In this document: positions 20,155 to 28,786 of the stretch, in pieces
Layout: each line of letters opens with the position of its first letter
Numbering within the stretch: the stretch's first letter is position 1
Source of the DNA: Clostridia bacterium
GTDB taxonomy: Bacteria; Bacillota; Clostridia; TANB77; CAG-508
Direction: 5' to 3'
Assembly: GCA_900759015.1 (NCBI GenBank)
Contig: CAAEUE010000005.1
Coordinates: forward strand, 98,047 to 162,046
Length of the DNA stretch: 64,000 bases
Program-made: the position numbers and the translations under genes
Notes under the pieces: generated by a model
Databases searched by the model: none
What the model was told of the DNA's origin: nothing
The model's input: the letters and a program-made list of their open reading frames with translations, nothing else

Positions 20155-22713
20155 ATGCTTAAATTAGCGAATATTACAAAAAATTATAAATCAGGGGATG
20201 AAGTAGTTAAAGCATTAAAAGGGATAAATTTAGAATTTAGGAGTAATGAATTTGTATCTATATTAGGTCCAAGTGGATGCGGAAAAACTACATTATTAAA
20301 TATAATTGGTGGACTAGATAGATATACATCAGGAGATTTAATTATAAATGGTAAATCAACAAAAGAATTTAAAGACAGAGATTGGGATGCGTATAGGAAT
20401 TATTCGGTAGGTTTTGTATTCCAAAACTATAATTTAATTCCACACCAAAGTGTATTATCAAACGTAGAATTAGCATTAACACTTTCTGGGGTATCTAGAG
20501 AAGAAAGAAAAAAACGTGCTATAGAAGCTTTAGAAAAAGTTGGACTAAAAGAACAAATACATAAAAGACCAAATCAATTATCTGGTGGTCAAATGCAAAG
20601 AGTTGCAATAGCTAGAGCATTAGTAAATGATCCAGATATTATACTTGCAGATGAACCAACAGGAGCACTAGATACAAAGACAAGTGTACAAATAATGGAA
20701 TTACTAAAAAGTATTTCAAAAGACAAATTAATAATTATGGTAACACATAACCCAATACTTGCAGAAAAATATTCTACTAGGGTAATTCGTGTATTGGATG
20801 GAGTTGTTCAAGATGATACAAATCCATATAGTAGTGAAAAAGAAGAAAAGAAAAAAGCCAAAAGCGGAAAAACAGCGATGAGCTTTTTTACAGCAATTTC
20901 ATTAAGTTTAAATAATTTAATGACAAAAAAAGGAAGAACAATTTTAACATCTTTTGCAGGAAGTATAGGTATTATAGGAATTGCATTAATATTATCTTTA
21001 TCTACAGGAGTTCAAAACTATATAAATAAAGTGCAAGAAGATACATTATCAAGTTATCCAATTCAGATTCAAGAGACTACAGTAGATTTAACAAGTATGA
21101 TGGAAAGAATGATGGGCGAAATGACAGAAGGAGAAGAAGCCCATGAAGATGGAAAGATATATTCTAATAATATTATGACAGATATGTTAACAGTATTAGC
21201 CGACAAAAAGCAAACAAACAATTTAGAAGAACTAAAAAAATATATAGATGAGGGTAATAATGGAATATCTGATAATGCAAATGCTATAAAATATGATTAT
21301 AATTTGAATTTGAATTTATATAAAACAGACACTTCAAATGGAGTAGTACAAGTAAATCCAAGTACTGTTATGGAAAAATTAGGGATGCAACAAACAGGAA
21401 TGGCAATGGGTACAGATTGTTTTGCAGAATTATTAGATAATCAAGAATTAAATAATTCACAATATGATGTAGTTGCAGGCAATTGGCCACAAAATTATAA
21501 TGAAGTTGTTTTAATAGTTGATGAAAATAATAAAATTAGTGATTATACATTATATACTTTAGGAATAAAAGATCAAAAAGAATTAGAAGAAAAAATAGAT
21601 GCAATACAGAATGATGAAAAATTAGAAGAGGATGAACAAACTTCATATACTTATGATGATTTACTAAATCTATCTTTTAAAGTTTTATTAAATACAGACT
21701 ATTATGAAAAAGCAAATAATATGTGGATAGATAAAAGTGATGATGAAGAATATATGAAGGAAAAAGTAGATAATGCTGAAGAAATAAAAGTAGTAGGAAT
21801 TATAAAACAAAAAGAAGGAAGTATATCTACTCAAACAGCTGGAGAAATAGGTTATTTAAAAACTTTAAAAGAACATGTTATTAATAAAATAAATGAACAA
21901 GAGATAGTAAAAGAGCAAAAAGAAAATCCAGAGATTAATGTATTTAATGGATTGGAATTTCCAAAAAAAGGTGAAGATGGAAAGTTCGATTATAATTCTT
22001 TAACAGAAGAACAAAGAGCAATGCTTTCTAGGTTAGATGCTAATCAAATACAGTTAATGATGGAAGCATATGAACAAAATGAAAATGCATCATATGACAA
22101 AAATCTTGAAACATTGGGAGTAGTAGATTTAGCAAAACCATCAGCTATAAGTATTTATCCAAAAGATTTCGAAGCAAAGAATAGAATTACAGATGCTATA
22201 ACAGAATATAATAATAAACAAATTGCAGATGGCAAAGAAGAAAATGAAGTAAATTATACAGATACAGTTGGTTTATTAATGAAATCTGTAACTCAAATTG
22301 TTGATACAATAAGTTATGTATTAATAGCGTTTGTTGCAATTTCATTAGTAGTTTCATCAATAATGATAGGAATAATAACATATATATCAGTATTAGAAAG
22401 AACAAAAGAAATAGGAATTTTAAGAGCAATAGGTGCTTCTAAAAAAGATATATCAAGAGTATTTAATGCGGAAACATTTATAGTAGGATTAATTGCAGGA
22501 ATTTTAGGAATTGTTGTAACACTATTACTTAATATACCAATTAATAGTATTATTCATTCTTTAACTAATATGGATACAGTAAATGCTGTTTTACCAGTAA
22601 ATGCAGCAATAATTTTAGTGGTAATTAGCATGGTTCTTACTATAATTGCAGGATTGATTCCATCAAGGATGGCAAGTAAAAAAGACCCAGTTGAAGCATT
22701 AAGAACAGAGTAA
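20155..22713 (+). CDS. ABC transporter, fused ATPase and FtsX-type permease (MacB-like)
   Basis: 852-residue fusion. Residues 1-225 are an ATPase with Walker A GPSGCGKT (38-45), signature LSGGQMQRVAIARA and Walker B ILADEPTG. Then comes a permease with one membrane helix near 260-285, a large extracytoplasmic region (about 290-690) and three helices in a C-terminal FtsX domain (ILRAIGASKKDISRVF, ending SRMASKKDPVEALRTE). This is the MacB/BceAB-like mechanotransmission class, linked in Firmicutes to antimicrobial-peptide resistance or lipoprotein handling. The substrate is unknown. It lies 9 bases after its membrane partner gene. Confidence 0.88.
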   Translation: MLKLANITKNYKSGDEVVKALKGINLEFRSNEFVSILGPSGCGKTTLLNIIGGLDRYTSGDLIINGKSTKEFKDRDWDAYRNYSVGFVFQNYNLIPHQSVLSNVELALTLSGVSREERKKRAIEALEKVGLKEQIHKRPNQLSGGQMQRVAIARALVNDPDIILADEPTGALDTKTSVQIMELLKSISKDKLIIMVTHNPILAEKYSTRVIRVLDGVVQDDTNPYSSEKEEKKKAKSGKTAMSFFTAISLSLNNLMTKKGRTILTSFAGSIGIIGIALILSLSTGVQNYINKVQEDTLSSYPIQIQETTVDLTSMMERMMGEMTEGEEAHEDGKIYSNNIMTDMLTVLADKKQTNNLEELKKYIDEGNNGISDNANAIKYDYNLNLNLYKTDTSNGVVQVNPSTVMEKLGMQQTGMAMGTDCFAELLDNQELNNSQYDVVAGNWPQNYNEVVLIVDENNKISDYTLYTLGIKDQKELEEKIDAIQNDEKLEEDEQTSYTYDDLLNLSFKVLLNTDYYEKANNMWIDKSDDEEYMKEKVDNAEEIKVVGIIKQKEGSISTQTAGEIGYLKTLKEHVINKINEQEIVKEQKENPEINVFNGLEFPKKGEDGKFDYNSLTEEQRAMLSRLDANQIQLMMEAYEQNENASYDKNLETLGVVDLAKPSAISIYPKDFEAKNRITDAITEYNNKQIADGKEENEVNYTDTVGLLMKSVTQIVDTISYVLIAFVAISLVVSSIMIGIITYISVLERTKEIGILRAIGASKKDISRVFNAETFIVGLIAGILGIVVTLLLNIPINSIIHSLTNMDTVNAVLPVNAAIILVVISMVLTIIAGLIPSRMASKKDPVEALRTE

Positions 22714-22721
22714 ATTAAGAG

Positions 22722-22756
22722 TAGAGTCATTTAAATAATGACTCTATTTACTTTTG
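22722..22756 (+). terminator. terminator after ABC exporter
   Basis: 10-bp perfect stem (22722-22731 with 22737-22746), 5-base loop, then a T-rich stretch. Confidence 0.85.
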
Positions 22757-22794
22757 TAAAAAAATGAGATATTATACCAAAAGGAGGGGAGTAT

Positions 22795-24810
22795 ATGAAA
22801 AATAAAAAGATATTAATAGGGACGTTAATAATATTAGTAATTATAATTGTAGCAATAGTGGCTTTTTTCATGTTAAATAAGTCAGAAAAACCAGAAGAGG
22901 CATTAAATAATTACTTCTCAAAAATAGGTGAACAAAAATATGAAGAAGCATATGAGTTAATAAGTTCATCAAGTAAGGACAAAACAGCGAAAGATACATT
23001 TGTAAATAAAAATGATTCAATATATAGTGGGATAGATATGACAAATTTATCAACAGAAATTACAAATGTAGAAAAAGCTGATGATGGAGAGAAAATTACA
23101 TATACACAAAAAATGAATACTTCTGCAGGAGAGGTTAGTTTTACAAATACAGCAACACTTGTAAAAGAAGATAAAGAATATAAGCTAAATTGGTCAAATA
23201 GTATAATCTTTCCCGAATTAGGTGATAATGATAAGATAAGAGTAAAAACATTAGAAGCTGAACGTGGAAATATATATGATAGAAATAATGTTTTATTAGC
23301 AGGTAAGGGAAATATTTCATCAATAGGACTTGTACCAGGAAAAATGAGTGCCAATAAAGATGATGATATACAGAAATTATCAACTATTTTAGGAGTGTCA
23401 GTAGATTCAATAAACAATAAATTAAACATGTCATATGTTAAAGACGATACTTTTGTGCCAATAAAAAATGTAGCAACAACAGAATCTCAAATAAAAGAGC
23501 AAGCACTAACAATTCCTGGAGTAAAAATTACTACAGAAAGTTCAAGAGTATATACTTTAGGAAAAGAAGCATCTCAGTTAATAGGATATGTACAAGCAAT
23601 AAGTGCAGAAGAATTAGAAGCAAATGCAGGAAAAGGATATAATAGTAACAGTTTAATAGGTAAAGCTGGAATAGAAAAAGCATATGAAGACACATTAAGA
23701 GGAAAAGATGGAAAAGAAATTTATATAGAAAATGAAGATGGAGATAAAGTAAAAACAATAGCAAAGCAAGAGCTACAAAATGGTAAAGATGTAAAATTAA
23801 CAATAGATGCAAATACACAAAAGAAAGTTTATGATAGCCTAGAAGAAAATAAAGGAGCATATGTAGCAATGGATTCAAAAACTGGTGAAATTTTAGCACT
23901 AGTAAGTACACCTTCATATGATTCTAATGATTTTGTTTTAGGAATGAGTACAGATGAATGGAATTCGTTAAATCAAGATGAAAACAAACCATTATTAAAT
24001 AGATTTACTGGAACGTGGTCACCAGGTTCAACTTTTAAGCCAGTAACAGGAGCAATTGGAATAACAGAAGGAAAGATTGATCCTAATGAGGATTTTGGAA
24101 GAAGTGGACTTAGTTGGCAAAAAGATTCTAGCTGGGGAAATTATATGGTAACAACATTAACTCCATATAATGAACCTGCAAATATGCAAAATGCATTAAT
24201 AAGATCAGATAATATATATTTTGCCAAAGCAGCTTTAAAAATAGGATATGATGGATTTATGGAAGGTCTTAATAAGTTAGGATTTAATGAAGATATAAGT
24301 TTTGAACTTTCTACATCAAAATCAACATATGATACAGATGGAAAAATAGATGATGAAGTTCAACTTGCAGATAGTGGATATGGTCAAGGACAAATCTTAG
24401 TAAATCCAATACATATGGCATCAATATATTCTTCATTTGTAAATAATGGAAATATGATAAAACCTACAATAATTTATGAAGAAAACAAACAGCCAGAATA
24501 TTTAAAAGAAAATGCTATATCAGAAGAGGCAGCAAATACAATAAAAGAAGATTTAATACAAGTTGTTGAAAATCCAAATGGAACAGCACATGATGCAAAA
24601 ATAGATGGATTAACAATTGGTGCTAAAACAGGAACAGCAGAATTAAAAGCTAGTAAAGATGAAGAAGGAGAGGTTATTGGTTGGTTTAATGCATTTACAG
24701 CTGATGAAACAGCAGCTAAGCAATTAGTTGTAGTAAGTATGGTAGAAGATGCAAATTCAATAGGAGGAAGTCATTATCTATTTCCTAAAGTAACACAAAT
24801 ATTTAAATAG
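22795..24810 (+). CDS. class B penicillin-binding protein (MecA-N-type transpeptidase)
   Basis: 671-residue D,D-transpeptidase of peptidoglycan synthesis. An N-terminal membrane helix (about 5-27) is followed by an NTF2-like MecA_N domain (about 30-135), a PBP dimer domain (with EAERGNIYDRN near 155) and the penicillin-binding domain. Active-site motifs are Ser412-Thr-Phe-Lys415 (SxxK), Ser471-Asp-Asn473 (SxN) and Lys611-Thr-Gly-Thr (KTGT). The architecture is that of PBP3/PBP2a-like proteins in Firmicutes. It says nothing certain about beta-lactam resistance. AAGGAGGGG precedes the ATG. plsC follows after 29 bases. Confidence 0.93.
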   Translation: MKNKKILIGTLIILVIIIVAIVAFFMLNKSEKPEEALNNYFSKIGEQKYEEAYELISSSSKDKTAKDTFVNKNDSIYSGIDMTNLSTEITNVEKADDGEKITYTQKMNTSAGEVSFTNTATLVKEDKEYKLNWSNSIIFPELGDNDKIRVKTLEAERGNIYDRNNVLLAGKGNISSIGLVPGKMSANKDDDIQKLSTILGVSVDSINNKLNMSYVKDDTFVPIKNVATTESQIKEQALTIPGVKITTESSRVYTLGKEASQLIGYVQAISAEELEANAGKGYNSNSLIGKAGIEKAYEDTLRGKDGKEIYIENEDGDKVKTIAKQELQNGKDVKLTIDANTQKKVYDSLEENKGAYVAMDSKTGEILALVSTPSYDSNDFVLGMSTDEWNSLNQDENKPLLNRFTGTWSPGSTFKPVTGAIGITEGKIDPNEDFGRSGLSWQKDSSWGNYMVTTLTPYNEPANMQNALIRSDNIYFAKAALKIGYDGFMEGLNKLGFNEDISFELSTSKSTYDTDGKIDDEVQLADSGYGQGQILVNPIHMASIYSSFVNNGNMIKPTIIYEENKQPEYLKENAISEEAANTIKEDLIQVVENPNGTAHDAKIDGLTIGAKTGTAELKASKDEEGEVIGWFNAFTADETAAKQLVVVSMVEDANSIGGSHYLFPKVTQIFK

Positions 24811-24839
24811 ACATTTTATAGAAAGAGGAGATATTTTAT

Positions 24840-25436
24840 ATGTATAAAATAATGAAGACATTAGTAAAAGGACTTTGTTGTCATTTTATATATAGGGTTA
24901 GATATATAGGTTTAGAAAAGATAGATAATAATAAGAAATATATTATCTGTCCAAATCATTCAAATGTTTTAGACCCAACATTTATATTTCCAATAGTGGA
25001 TAATTTATCAATAATGGCAAAGTCTGAGATTTTTAAGAATAAACTATTAGCTAAATTATTTAGAAGATATAGAGTATTTCCAGTTAACAGAGAAAAAAGA
25101 GATGTAAAAAGTACTCTTCATGCTATAGAATGTTTAAATCTAGAGGAAAACTCCAAACTTTTAATGTTTCCAGAAGGTGGAATATTAAAGAAAAAAGAAG
25201 ATTTAAGAAATAAAGTAAAAAATGGTGCAGTATATTTTGCTGCAGAAAGTGGAGTACCAATATTACCAGTATTTATTACAAGAAGACCACATCTTTTTCA
25301 AAAAGTTTATGTAGTAATAGGTGATATAATAGAAATACCTACAGATATAAAAGATGATAAAGAAAAAATACGAGAATATTCGAAAAAGATGATAAATATA
25401 ATTTATGATTTAGAACAAGAAATTAAAAAGAAATAG
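24840..25436 (+). CDS. plsC: 1-acyl-sn-glycerol-3-phosphate acyltransferase
   Basis: 198-residue acyltransferase that makes phosphatidic acid from lysophosphatidic acid at the membrane. The catalytic HX4D motif is NHSNVLDP (His40, Asp45), followed by VFPVNREKRD, the substrate motif MFPEGGI and VPILPVFI. Its length matches short bacterial PlsC. GAGGAG precedes the ATG. It is followed by a strong terminator and tRNA-Gln. plsY, which makes its substrate, is at 52799. Confidence 0.88.
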   Translation: MYKIMKTLVKGLCCHFIYRVRYIGLEKIDNNKKYIICPNHSNVLDPTFIFPIVDNLSIMAKSEIFKNKLLAKLFRRYRVFPVNREKRDVKSTLHAIECLNLEENSKLLMFPEGGILKKKEDLRNKVKNGAVYFAAESGVPILPVFITRRPHLFQKVYVVIGDIIEIPTDIKDDKEKIREYSKKMINIIYDLEQEIKKK

Positions 25437-25444
25437 TTGAAAAA

Positions 25445-25476
25445 AAGCTAGATATATATTATTATATATCTAGCTT
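25445..25476 (+). terminator. hairpin terminator after plsC
   Basis: Perfect 14-bp stem (25445-25458 with 25463-25476), loop TTAT. Only a short TT follows before tRNA-Gln begins. Confidence 0.7.
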
Positions 25477-25481
25477 CATAT

Positions 25482-25555
25482 TCGGGTATGGCCAAGCGGT
25501 AAGGCAGTAGGCTCTGACCCTACGATCGTTAGTTCGAATCTAACTACCCGAACCA
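25482..25555 (+). tRNA. tRNA-Gln (CTG)
   Basis: Complete cloverleaf: acceptor TCGGGTA/TACCCGA, D-loop AGCGGTAA, anticodon stem GTAGG/CCTAC with loop CTCTGAC giving anticodon CTG, T-arm TTAGT/ACTAA, and an encoded CCA end. This reads CAG codons, which are rare in so AT-rich a genome. It is likely an accessory isoacceptor. Confidence 0.95.
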
Positions 25556-25560
25556 TAAAA

Positions 25561-25599
25561 ATCCCTTTGTAGAGCCATTTTACAAAGGGATAAATTTTT
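25561..25599 (+). terminator. terminator of tRNA-Gln
   Basis: 11-bp perfect stem (25561-25571 with 25581-25591), 9-base loop, then AAATTTTT. Confidence 0.85.
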
Positions 25600-25610
25600 C
25601 CATAAAAAAC

Positions 25611-25624
25611 CGAACAAAATTTCG
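25611..25624. promoter_or_regulatory. LexA/DinR-like box upstream of -35
   Basis: CGAACAAAATTTCG matches the Gram-positive SOS box CGAAC-N4-GTTCG at 9 of 10 fixed positions. It lies 9 bases before the TTGACA of the 25714 gene. A second box lies downstream of the promoter. Confidence 0.5.
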
Positions 25625-25633
25625 AAAAAACTA

Positions 25634-25662
25634 TTGACAAAATTTATATAAGAATATAAAAT
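25634..25662 (+). promoter_or_regulatory. sigma-A promoter of the YgjP-like gene
   Basis: TTGACA, 17-base spacer, TAAAAT (TATAAA two bases earlier is an alternative). It is flanked on both sides by SOS-box-like sequences. Confidence 0.7.
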
Positions 25663-25676
25663 ACATTCAGCAAAAG

Positions 25677-25690
25677 CAAACAAGAGTTCG
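25677..25690. promoter_or_regulatory. LexA/DinR-like box downstream of promoter
   Basis: CAAACAAGAGTTCG matches CGAAC-N4-GTTCG at 9 of 10 fixed positions. It lies between the -10 element and the AAGGAGG of the 25714 gene, where a repressor would block initiation or clearance. Confidence 0.5.
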
Positions 25691-25713
25691 AAAAAATATT
25701 AAGGAGGTTTATT

Positions 25714-26391
25714 ATGAAAAAAGTTAAAGAAAATGTTATATCATATACAATAGATAAAGCTATATTTGGAGATTTCTCTATTTTAGTAAATAACGGAGAA
25801 GTAGTAGTAAAAGCTCCTTGGTATTTTTCTAAACAAAGAATACAAGATGCCATAAGAGAAAACAAAAACTGGATAATAAAGAAATTAAATGAAATAGAAG
25901 AAGTATCATTATACAATAGTGCAAAAATATTAGGAATAAATTATGCAGTAAAAGTTATATATGCAAACATTAAGACTCCAGAATTAAATTTAAACAATAA
26001 TTATATAGAAATAAAATTACCAGCAAAATTAAAAGGAAGAAATAACAAAAAAATAATAGATGTTATTTTAAATAAAATGTATGCAAAATTAGCAGAAAGA
26101 CATCTAGAAAATGTTTTTGAAGAAATTAGAATCGAGACTGGTTTAGTTCCAGAAGATTATAGTATTATTCAAAATTCAAAAGAAATTGCTAAATTTGATT
26201 TTGATAAAAAAGAAATTTATATTAATTCAAAAATAATGGAATTAGATGAAAATTGTATAAGATATATAGTAATACATGAATTATGCCATTTAAAATTTAA
26301 AACACATGCAAAAAGTTTTTATAAATTATTACAAAAATATTTTCCTAAATATGAAAAATATGATGAAATATTAAGTGAATACAAATTTTAA
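25714..26391 (+). CDS. YgjP-like metallopeptidase domain protein (DUF45)
   Basis: 225-residue protein of the YgjP/DUF45 family, related to M48 and SprT-type zinc peptidases. The zinc motif HELCH starts at His188, with further His and acidic residues after it and a short C-terminal tail. The N-terminal region shows the family pattern VVVKAPWYFSKQRIQDAI and NWIIKKL. Family members are sometimes linked to DNA-repair contexts, but the substrate is unknown. It is a single-gene unit with AAGGAGG before the ATG. Its promoter is bracketed by two LexA-like boxes in the same layout as the tlyA-recN promoter, so DNA-damage induction is possible (inference). Confidence 0.82.
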   Translation: MKKVKENVISYTIDKAIFGDFSILVNNGEVVVKAPWYFSKQRIQDAIRENKNWIIKKLNEIEEVSLYNSAKILGINYAVKVIYANIKTPELNLNNNYIEIKLPAKLKGRNNKKIIDVILNKMYAKLAERHLENVFEEIRIETGLVPEDYSIIQNSKEIAKFDFDKKEIYINSKIMELDENCIRYIVIHELCHLKFKTHAKSFYKLLQKYFPKYEKYDEILSEYKF

Positions 26392-26477
26392 TCAAAAACT
26401 TCTAAATTGCTCTTAGTAAATACCAGTATTAGAATTTCAGATTTTATTTGATGGACTATTATTGGCAGAACGGACTA

Positions 26478-26516
26478 AATAATGAGTGCAAAAGAATTTG
26501 CACTCATTATTATTTT
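26478..26516 (+). terminator. terminator after YgjP-like gene
   Basis: Perfect 15-bp stem (26478-26492 with 26497-26511), loop AGAA, followed by ATTTTTATT. The 86 bases between the stop codon and the stem show nothing further. Confidence 0.9.
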
Positions 26517-26554
26517 TATTATAAATTAGATTACTGTTTTTAGTAAAGGAAGGT

Positions 26555-27268
26555 TTAAGTTCTAAATATGAAATATAAAATTAGTAAATGAACTGGATAG
26601 AAAGCATAAATAATATATTTAACTTTTTTCCCTTGTTTTCCGTTATAAATATTAATAAGAAGAAGTGACAATATGGTAAAAATAGTTAAGAAAATATATA
26701 AATAATGATAACCATTAGCATAAATCATTAAGCCATATCTTATTATAGATGCAATAATAAAGGATATATTCATAAAAACTTTTTTATTTCTAAAAACGTA
26801 AAATAAAAATATAATAAAAATACCAAAAAAACCATAATCAAATTTTGTAACTTCTGCTAATAATCCAATTAAAAGAAAACAACAGATGGCAAAAAAGTAT
26901 TTAAAAAAATTATCAATTTGGTTATTTTTTGTAAAGGCAAAAGAGGTAGTAGTTAATTTATCATATAAAAAGATTGTAAATAACCCAAAAAATAAAGTGA
27001 AAAATATATTAAGTGAAAAACCAGTTGTAAAAGTAGAGCGAAAAAGCATAAATGGAATTTGAGATATTAAAGCAAAAATAAAAAGTCTCAAAAAATATTT
27101 TTTTAAATTTTTGGTATGAATATATCCTTCAGAAATTTGAAAAGCAAAAATAGGAAATGATAATCTACCTATTAAATTCATTCCTGTAGTTCTACCAAAC
27201 CAAGCATCTCCCAAATGATCTATTATCATACTTATTATAGCTATTATTTTTAAACCAAAACTTGTCAT
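26555..27268 (-). CDS. TraX-family polytopic membrane protein
   Basis: 237-residue, strongly hydrophobic protein with about seven predicted membrane helices. It begins with the TraX-like signature LKIIAIISMIIDHLGDAWFG and GRLSFPIFAFQISEGY. TraX of the F plasmid acetylates pilin, but chromosomal clostridial TraX-like proteins have no known substrate and probably act as membrane acyltransferases (family inference). I chose the start at 27268 because AAAAAAGGAG lies 5 bases upstream; an earlier in-frame ATG lacks such a site. No conjugation genes are near. Confidence 0.8.
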   Translation of the reverse strand: MTSFGLKIIAIISMIIDHLGDAWFGRTTGMNLIGRLSFPIFAFQISEGYIHTKNLKKYFLRLFIFALISQIPFMLFRSTFTTGFSLNIFFTLFFGLFTIFLYDKLTTTSFAFTKNNQIDNFFKYFFAICCFLLIGLLAEVTKFDYGFFGIFIIFLFYVFRNKKVFMNISFIIASIIRYGLMIYANGYHYLYIFLTIFTILSLLLINIYNGKQGKKVKYIIYAFYPVHLLILYFIFRT

Positions 27269-27392
27269 AAGGACTCCTTTTTTCAATATTAATTTTGTAT
27301 AAAACACAATTTGCAAAAATTATATATGAAACTTAAAAAAAATTCAATAAGAGATAAATATAGATATAAGATTATTCTTTATTGTACAAGTA

Positions 27393-27401
27393 TGTTATAA
27401 T
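27393..27401 (+). promoter_or_regulatory. extended -10 promoter of the UDG-like gene
   Basis: TG-T-TATAAT, 32 bases before the ATG at 27433. The -35 region is weak. Confidence 0.45.
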
Positions 27402-27432
27402 TCATAAAAAAGAAAGAGGTTAGGAGAATTAG

Positions 27433-28080
27433 ATGAAATTAAAAGATTTAACTAAAGAATATGATAAACTTCAGAAAAAATATGGTGCAAAGGAATTAGA
27501 TTCAATATATAATGGAGGATATGATAATAATCCCGATATATGTTTTGTGTTTATGAATCCGACAAAAAGAAATATTGCTTCATCAAAAAAATGGAAAGGA
27601 CTAAAGTCTCCTTGGATTGGAACTAAAAATATTTGGGATTTTTTTATTAAACTAGATTTATTAGATAATGACATATATGAAAAAATAAAATCAACAAAAG
27701 GAAGGGAGTGGACAGAGGAATTTGCAGAGGAAGTATACAATAATGTAAAGAAACATAAATATTTTATTACAAATCTAGGAAAGTGTACGCAGATTGATGC
27801 TAGAGAACTACCAGATTCAGTATATAAAGAGTATCTAGAATTATTTAAACAGGAAATAAATATTGTAAAACCTAAAATTATTATTTTATTTGGAAATCAA
27901 GTTAGTTCTATTGTATTGGAAGAGAAAATATCTGTATCACAAGTTAGAAAAAAATGTTTCGAAAAAGAAATTAATGGAACTAAATATAAATTTTATGCAG
28001 TTTATTATCCTGTTGGTAATGGCAGATTTAATATTGATAAAGCTATAGAAGATATTAAGTGGATTATTGGTAAAGGATAA
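27433..28080 (+). CDS. uracil-DNA glycosylase superfamily-like protein
   Basis: 215-residue protein resembling the uracil-DNA glycosylase fold in motif order: ICFVFMNPTKRN (in place of the GEAPG-type loop), a buried strand IIILFGNQVSSIVL, and YYPVGNGRFN where the catalytic His-Pro-Ser loop normally lies. The usual His of that last motif is not seen; Tyr-Pro is there instead, so uracil excision activity is doubtful. The four Cys of family-4 Fe-S UDGs are not arranged in the expected way. It is a stand-alone gene. An alternative is a mismatch-specific or RNA-related member of the same fold. Confidence 0.5.
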   Translation: MKLKDLTKEYDKLQKKYGAKELDSIYNGGYDNNPDICFVFMNPTKRNIASSKKWKGLKSPWIGTKNIWDFFIKLDLLDNDIYEKIKSTKGREWTEEFAEEVYNNVKKHKYFITNLGKCTQIDARELPDSVYKEYLELFKQEINIVKPKIIILFGNQVSSIVLEEKISVSQVRKKCFEKEINGTKYKFYAVYYPVGNGRFNIDKAIEDIKWIIGKG

Positions 28081-28230
28081 AAAGGTTGATGAGAGGTAAT
28101 ATAGAAAATTGAAATATATAGTTAATTTGGTAAATATCATTTAACTAGAGTTACAACTGACGAATTTAAAATATAGATATAAAATTCAAAAGAATAATTG
28201 AAAAAATGGTAATTAACTATAAACTTATGC

Positions 28231-28264
28231 AAAAAAATAAAAGCTTTAAAGCTTTTATTTTTTT
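28231..28264. terminator. bidirectional terminator (UDG-like gene / tRNA-Gly)
   Basis: Perfect 17-bp palindrome centred at 28247/28248 with A runs on the left and T runs on the right. It can end transcripts in both directions. Confidence 0.8.
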
Positions 28265-28268
28265 AATA

Positions 28269-28342
28269 TGGAGCGGGTAGTGGGAATCGAACCCACACCT
28301 TCGGGTCGGAAGCACGAAATTCTACCATTAAAATATACCCGC
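28269..28342 (-). tRNA. degenerate tRNA-Gly (TCC)
   Basis: Acceptor GCGGGTA/TACCCGC, T-arm GTGGG/CCCAC and encoded CCA are intact. The D-stem has a T-T mismatch and a T-G pair, the anticodon stem has a T30-C40 mismatch, and the loop is CTTCCGA (anticodon TCC, G at 37 instead of A). It differs clearly from the two identical tRNA-Gly genes next to it. It may be a decaying copy or a tRNA with another task. Confidence 0.75.
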
Positions 28343-28371
28343 AAGTAAATATATTATAACTTTAAATAAAG

Positions 28372-28402
28372 AAAAAAGCAACAACTTAAGCCAGTTGTTG
28401 CT
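28372..28402 (-). terminator. terminator between tRNA-Gly genes
   Basis: 10-bp perfect stem (28377-28386 with 28393-28402), followed on the minus strand by TTTTTTC. It separates the two normal tRNA-Gly genes from the degenerate one. Confidence 0.8.
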
Positions 28403-28408
28403 AATTTA

Positions 28409-28482
<74 letters not shown>

Positions 28483-28514
28483 GTTTGCTCATAAAAACTT
28501 TATATTATATTGTC

Positions 28515-28588
<74 letters not shown>

Positions 28589-28609
28589 ATTAGCTCCTGA
28601 CAAGTATAG

Positions 28610-28638
28610 ATTATAAATGTTTTTGTTTTTTTTGTCAA
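28610..28638 (-). promoter_or_regulatory. consensus promoter of the tRNA-Gly pair
   Basis: On the minus strand TTGACA, 17-base spacer, TATAAT: a perfect sigma-A promoter about 22 bases before the first tRNA-Gly. Confidence 0.9.
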
Positions 28639-28727
28639 TATATTTTTTTATTTTTTATAAAAAAATTATTTTATATGTTAAGTTAAATAAAAAAATATAT
28701 GGAAAATTATAATTTTAATAAAAAAGA

Positions 28728-28756
28728 TTGAAAAAAAATAAAAAAATAAGTATATT
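28728..28756 (+). promoter_or_regulatory. promoter of dCMP deaminase gene
   Basis: TTGAAA, 17-base spacer, TATATT, in an extremely A-rich stretch before the gene at 28787. Confidence 0.55.
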
Positions 28757-28786
28757 AAATTTAAAATAAAAATTAGGAGGAACATT

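Noticed and set aside
22795..24810. mecA-like resistance gene
   Set aside because: The MecA_N domain is common in housekeeping class B PBPs of Clostridia; no regulatory mecR/mecI genes are present.
26555..27268. TraX as a sign of a conjugative element
   Set aside because: No relaxase, type IV secretion or integrase genes nearby.
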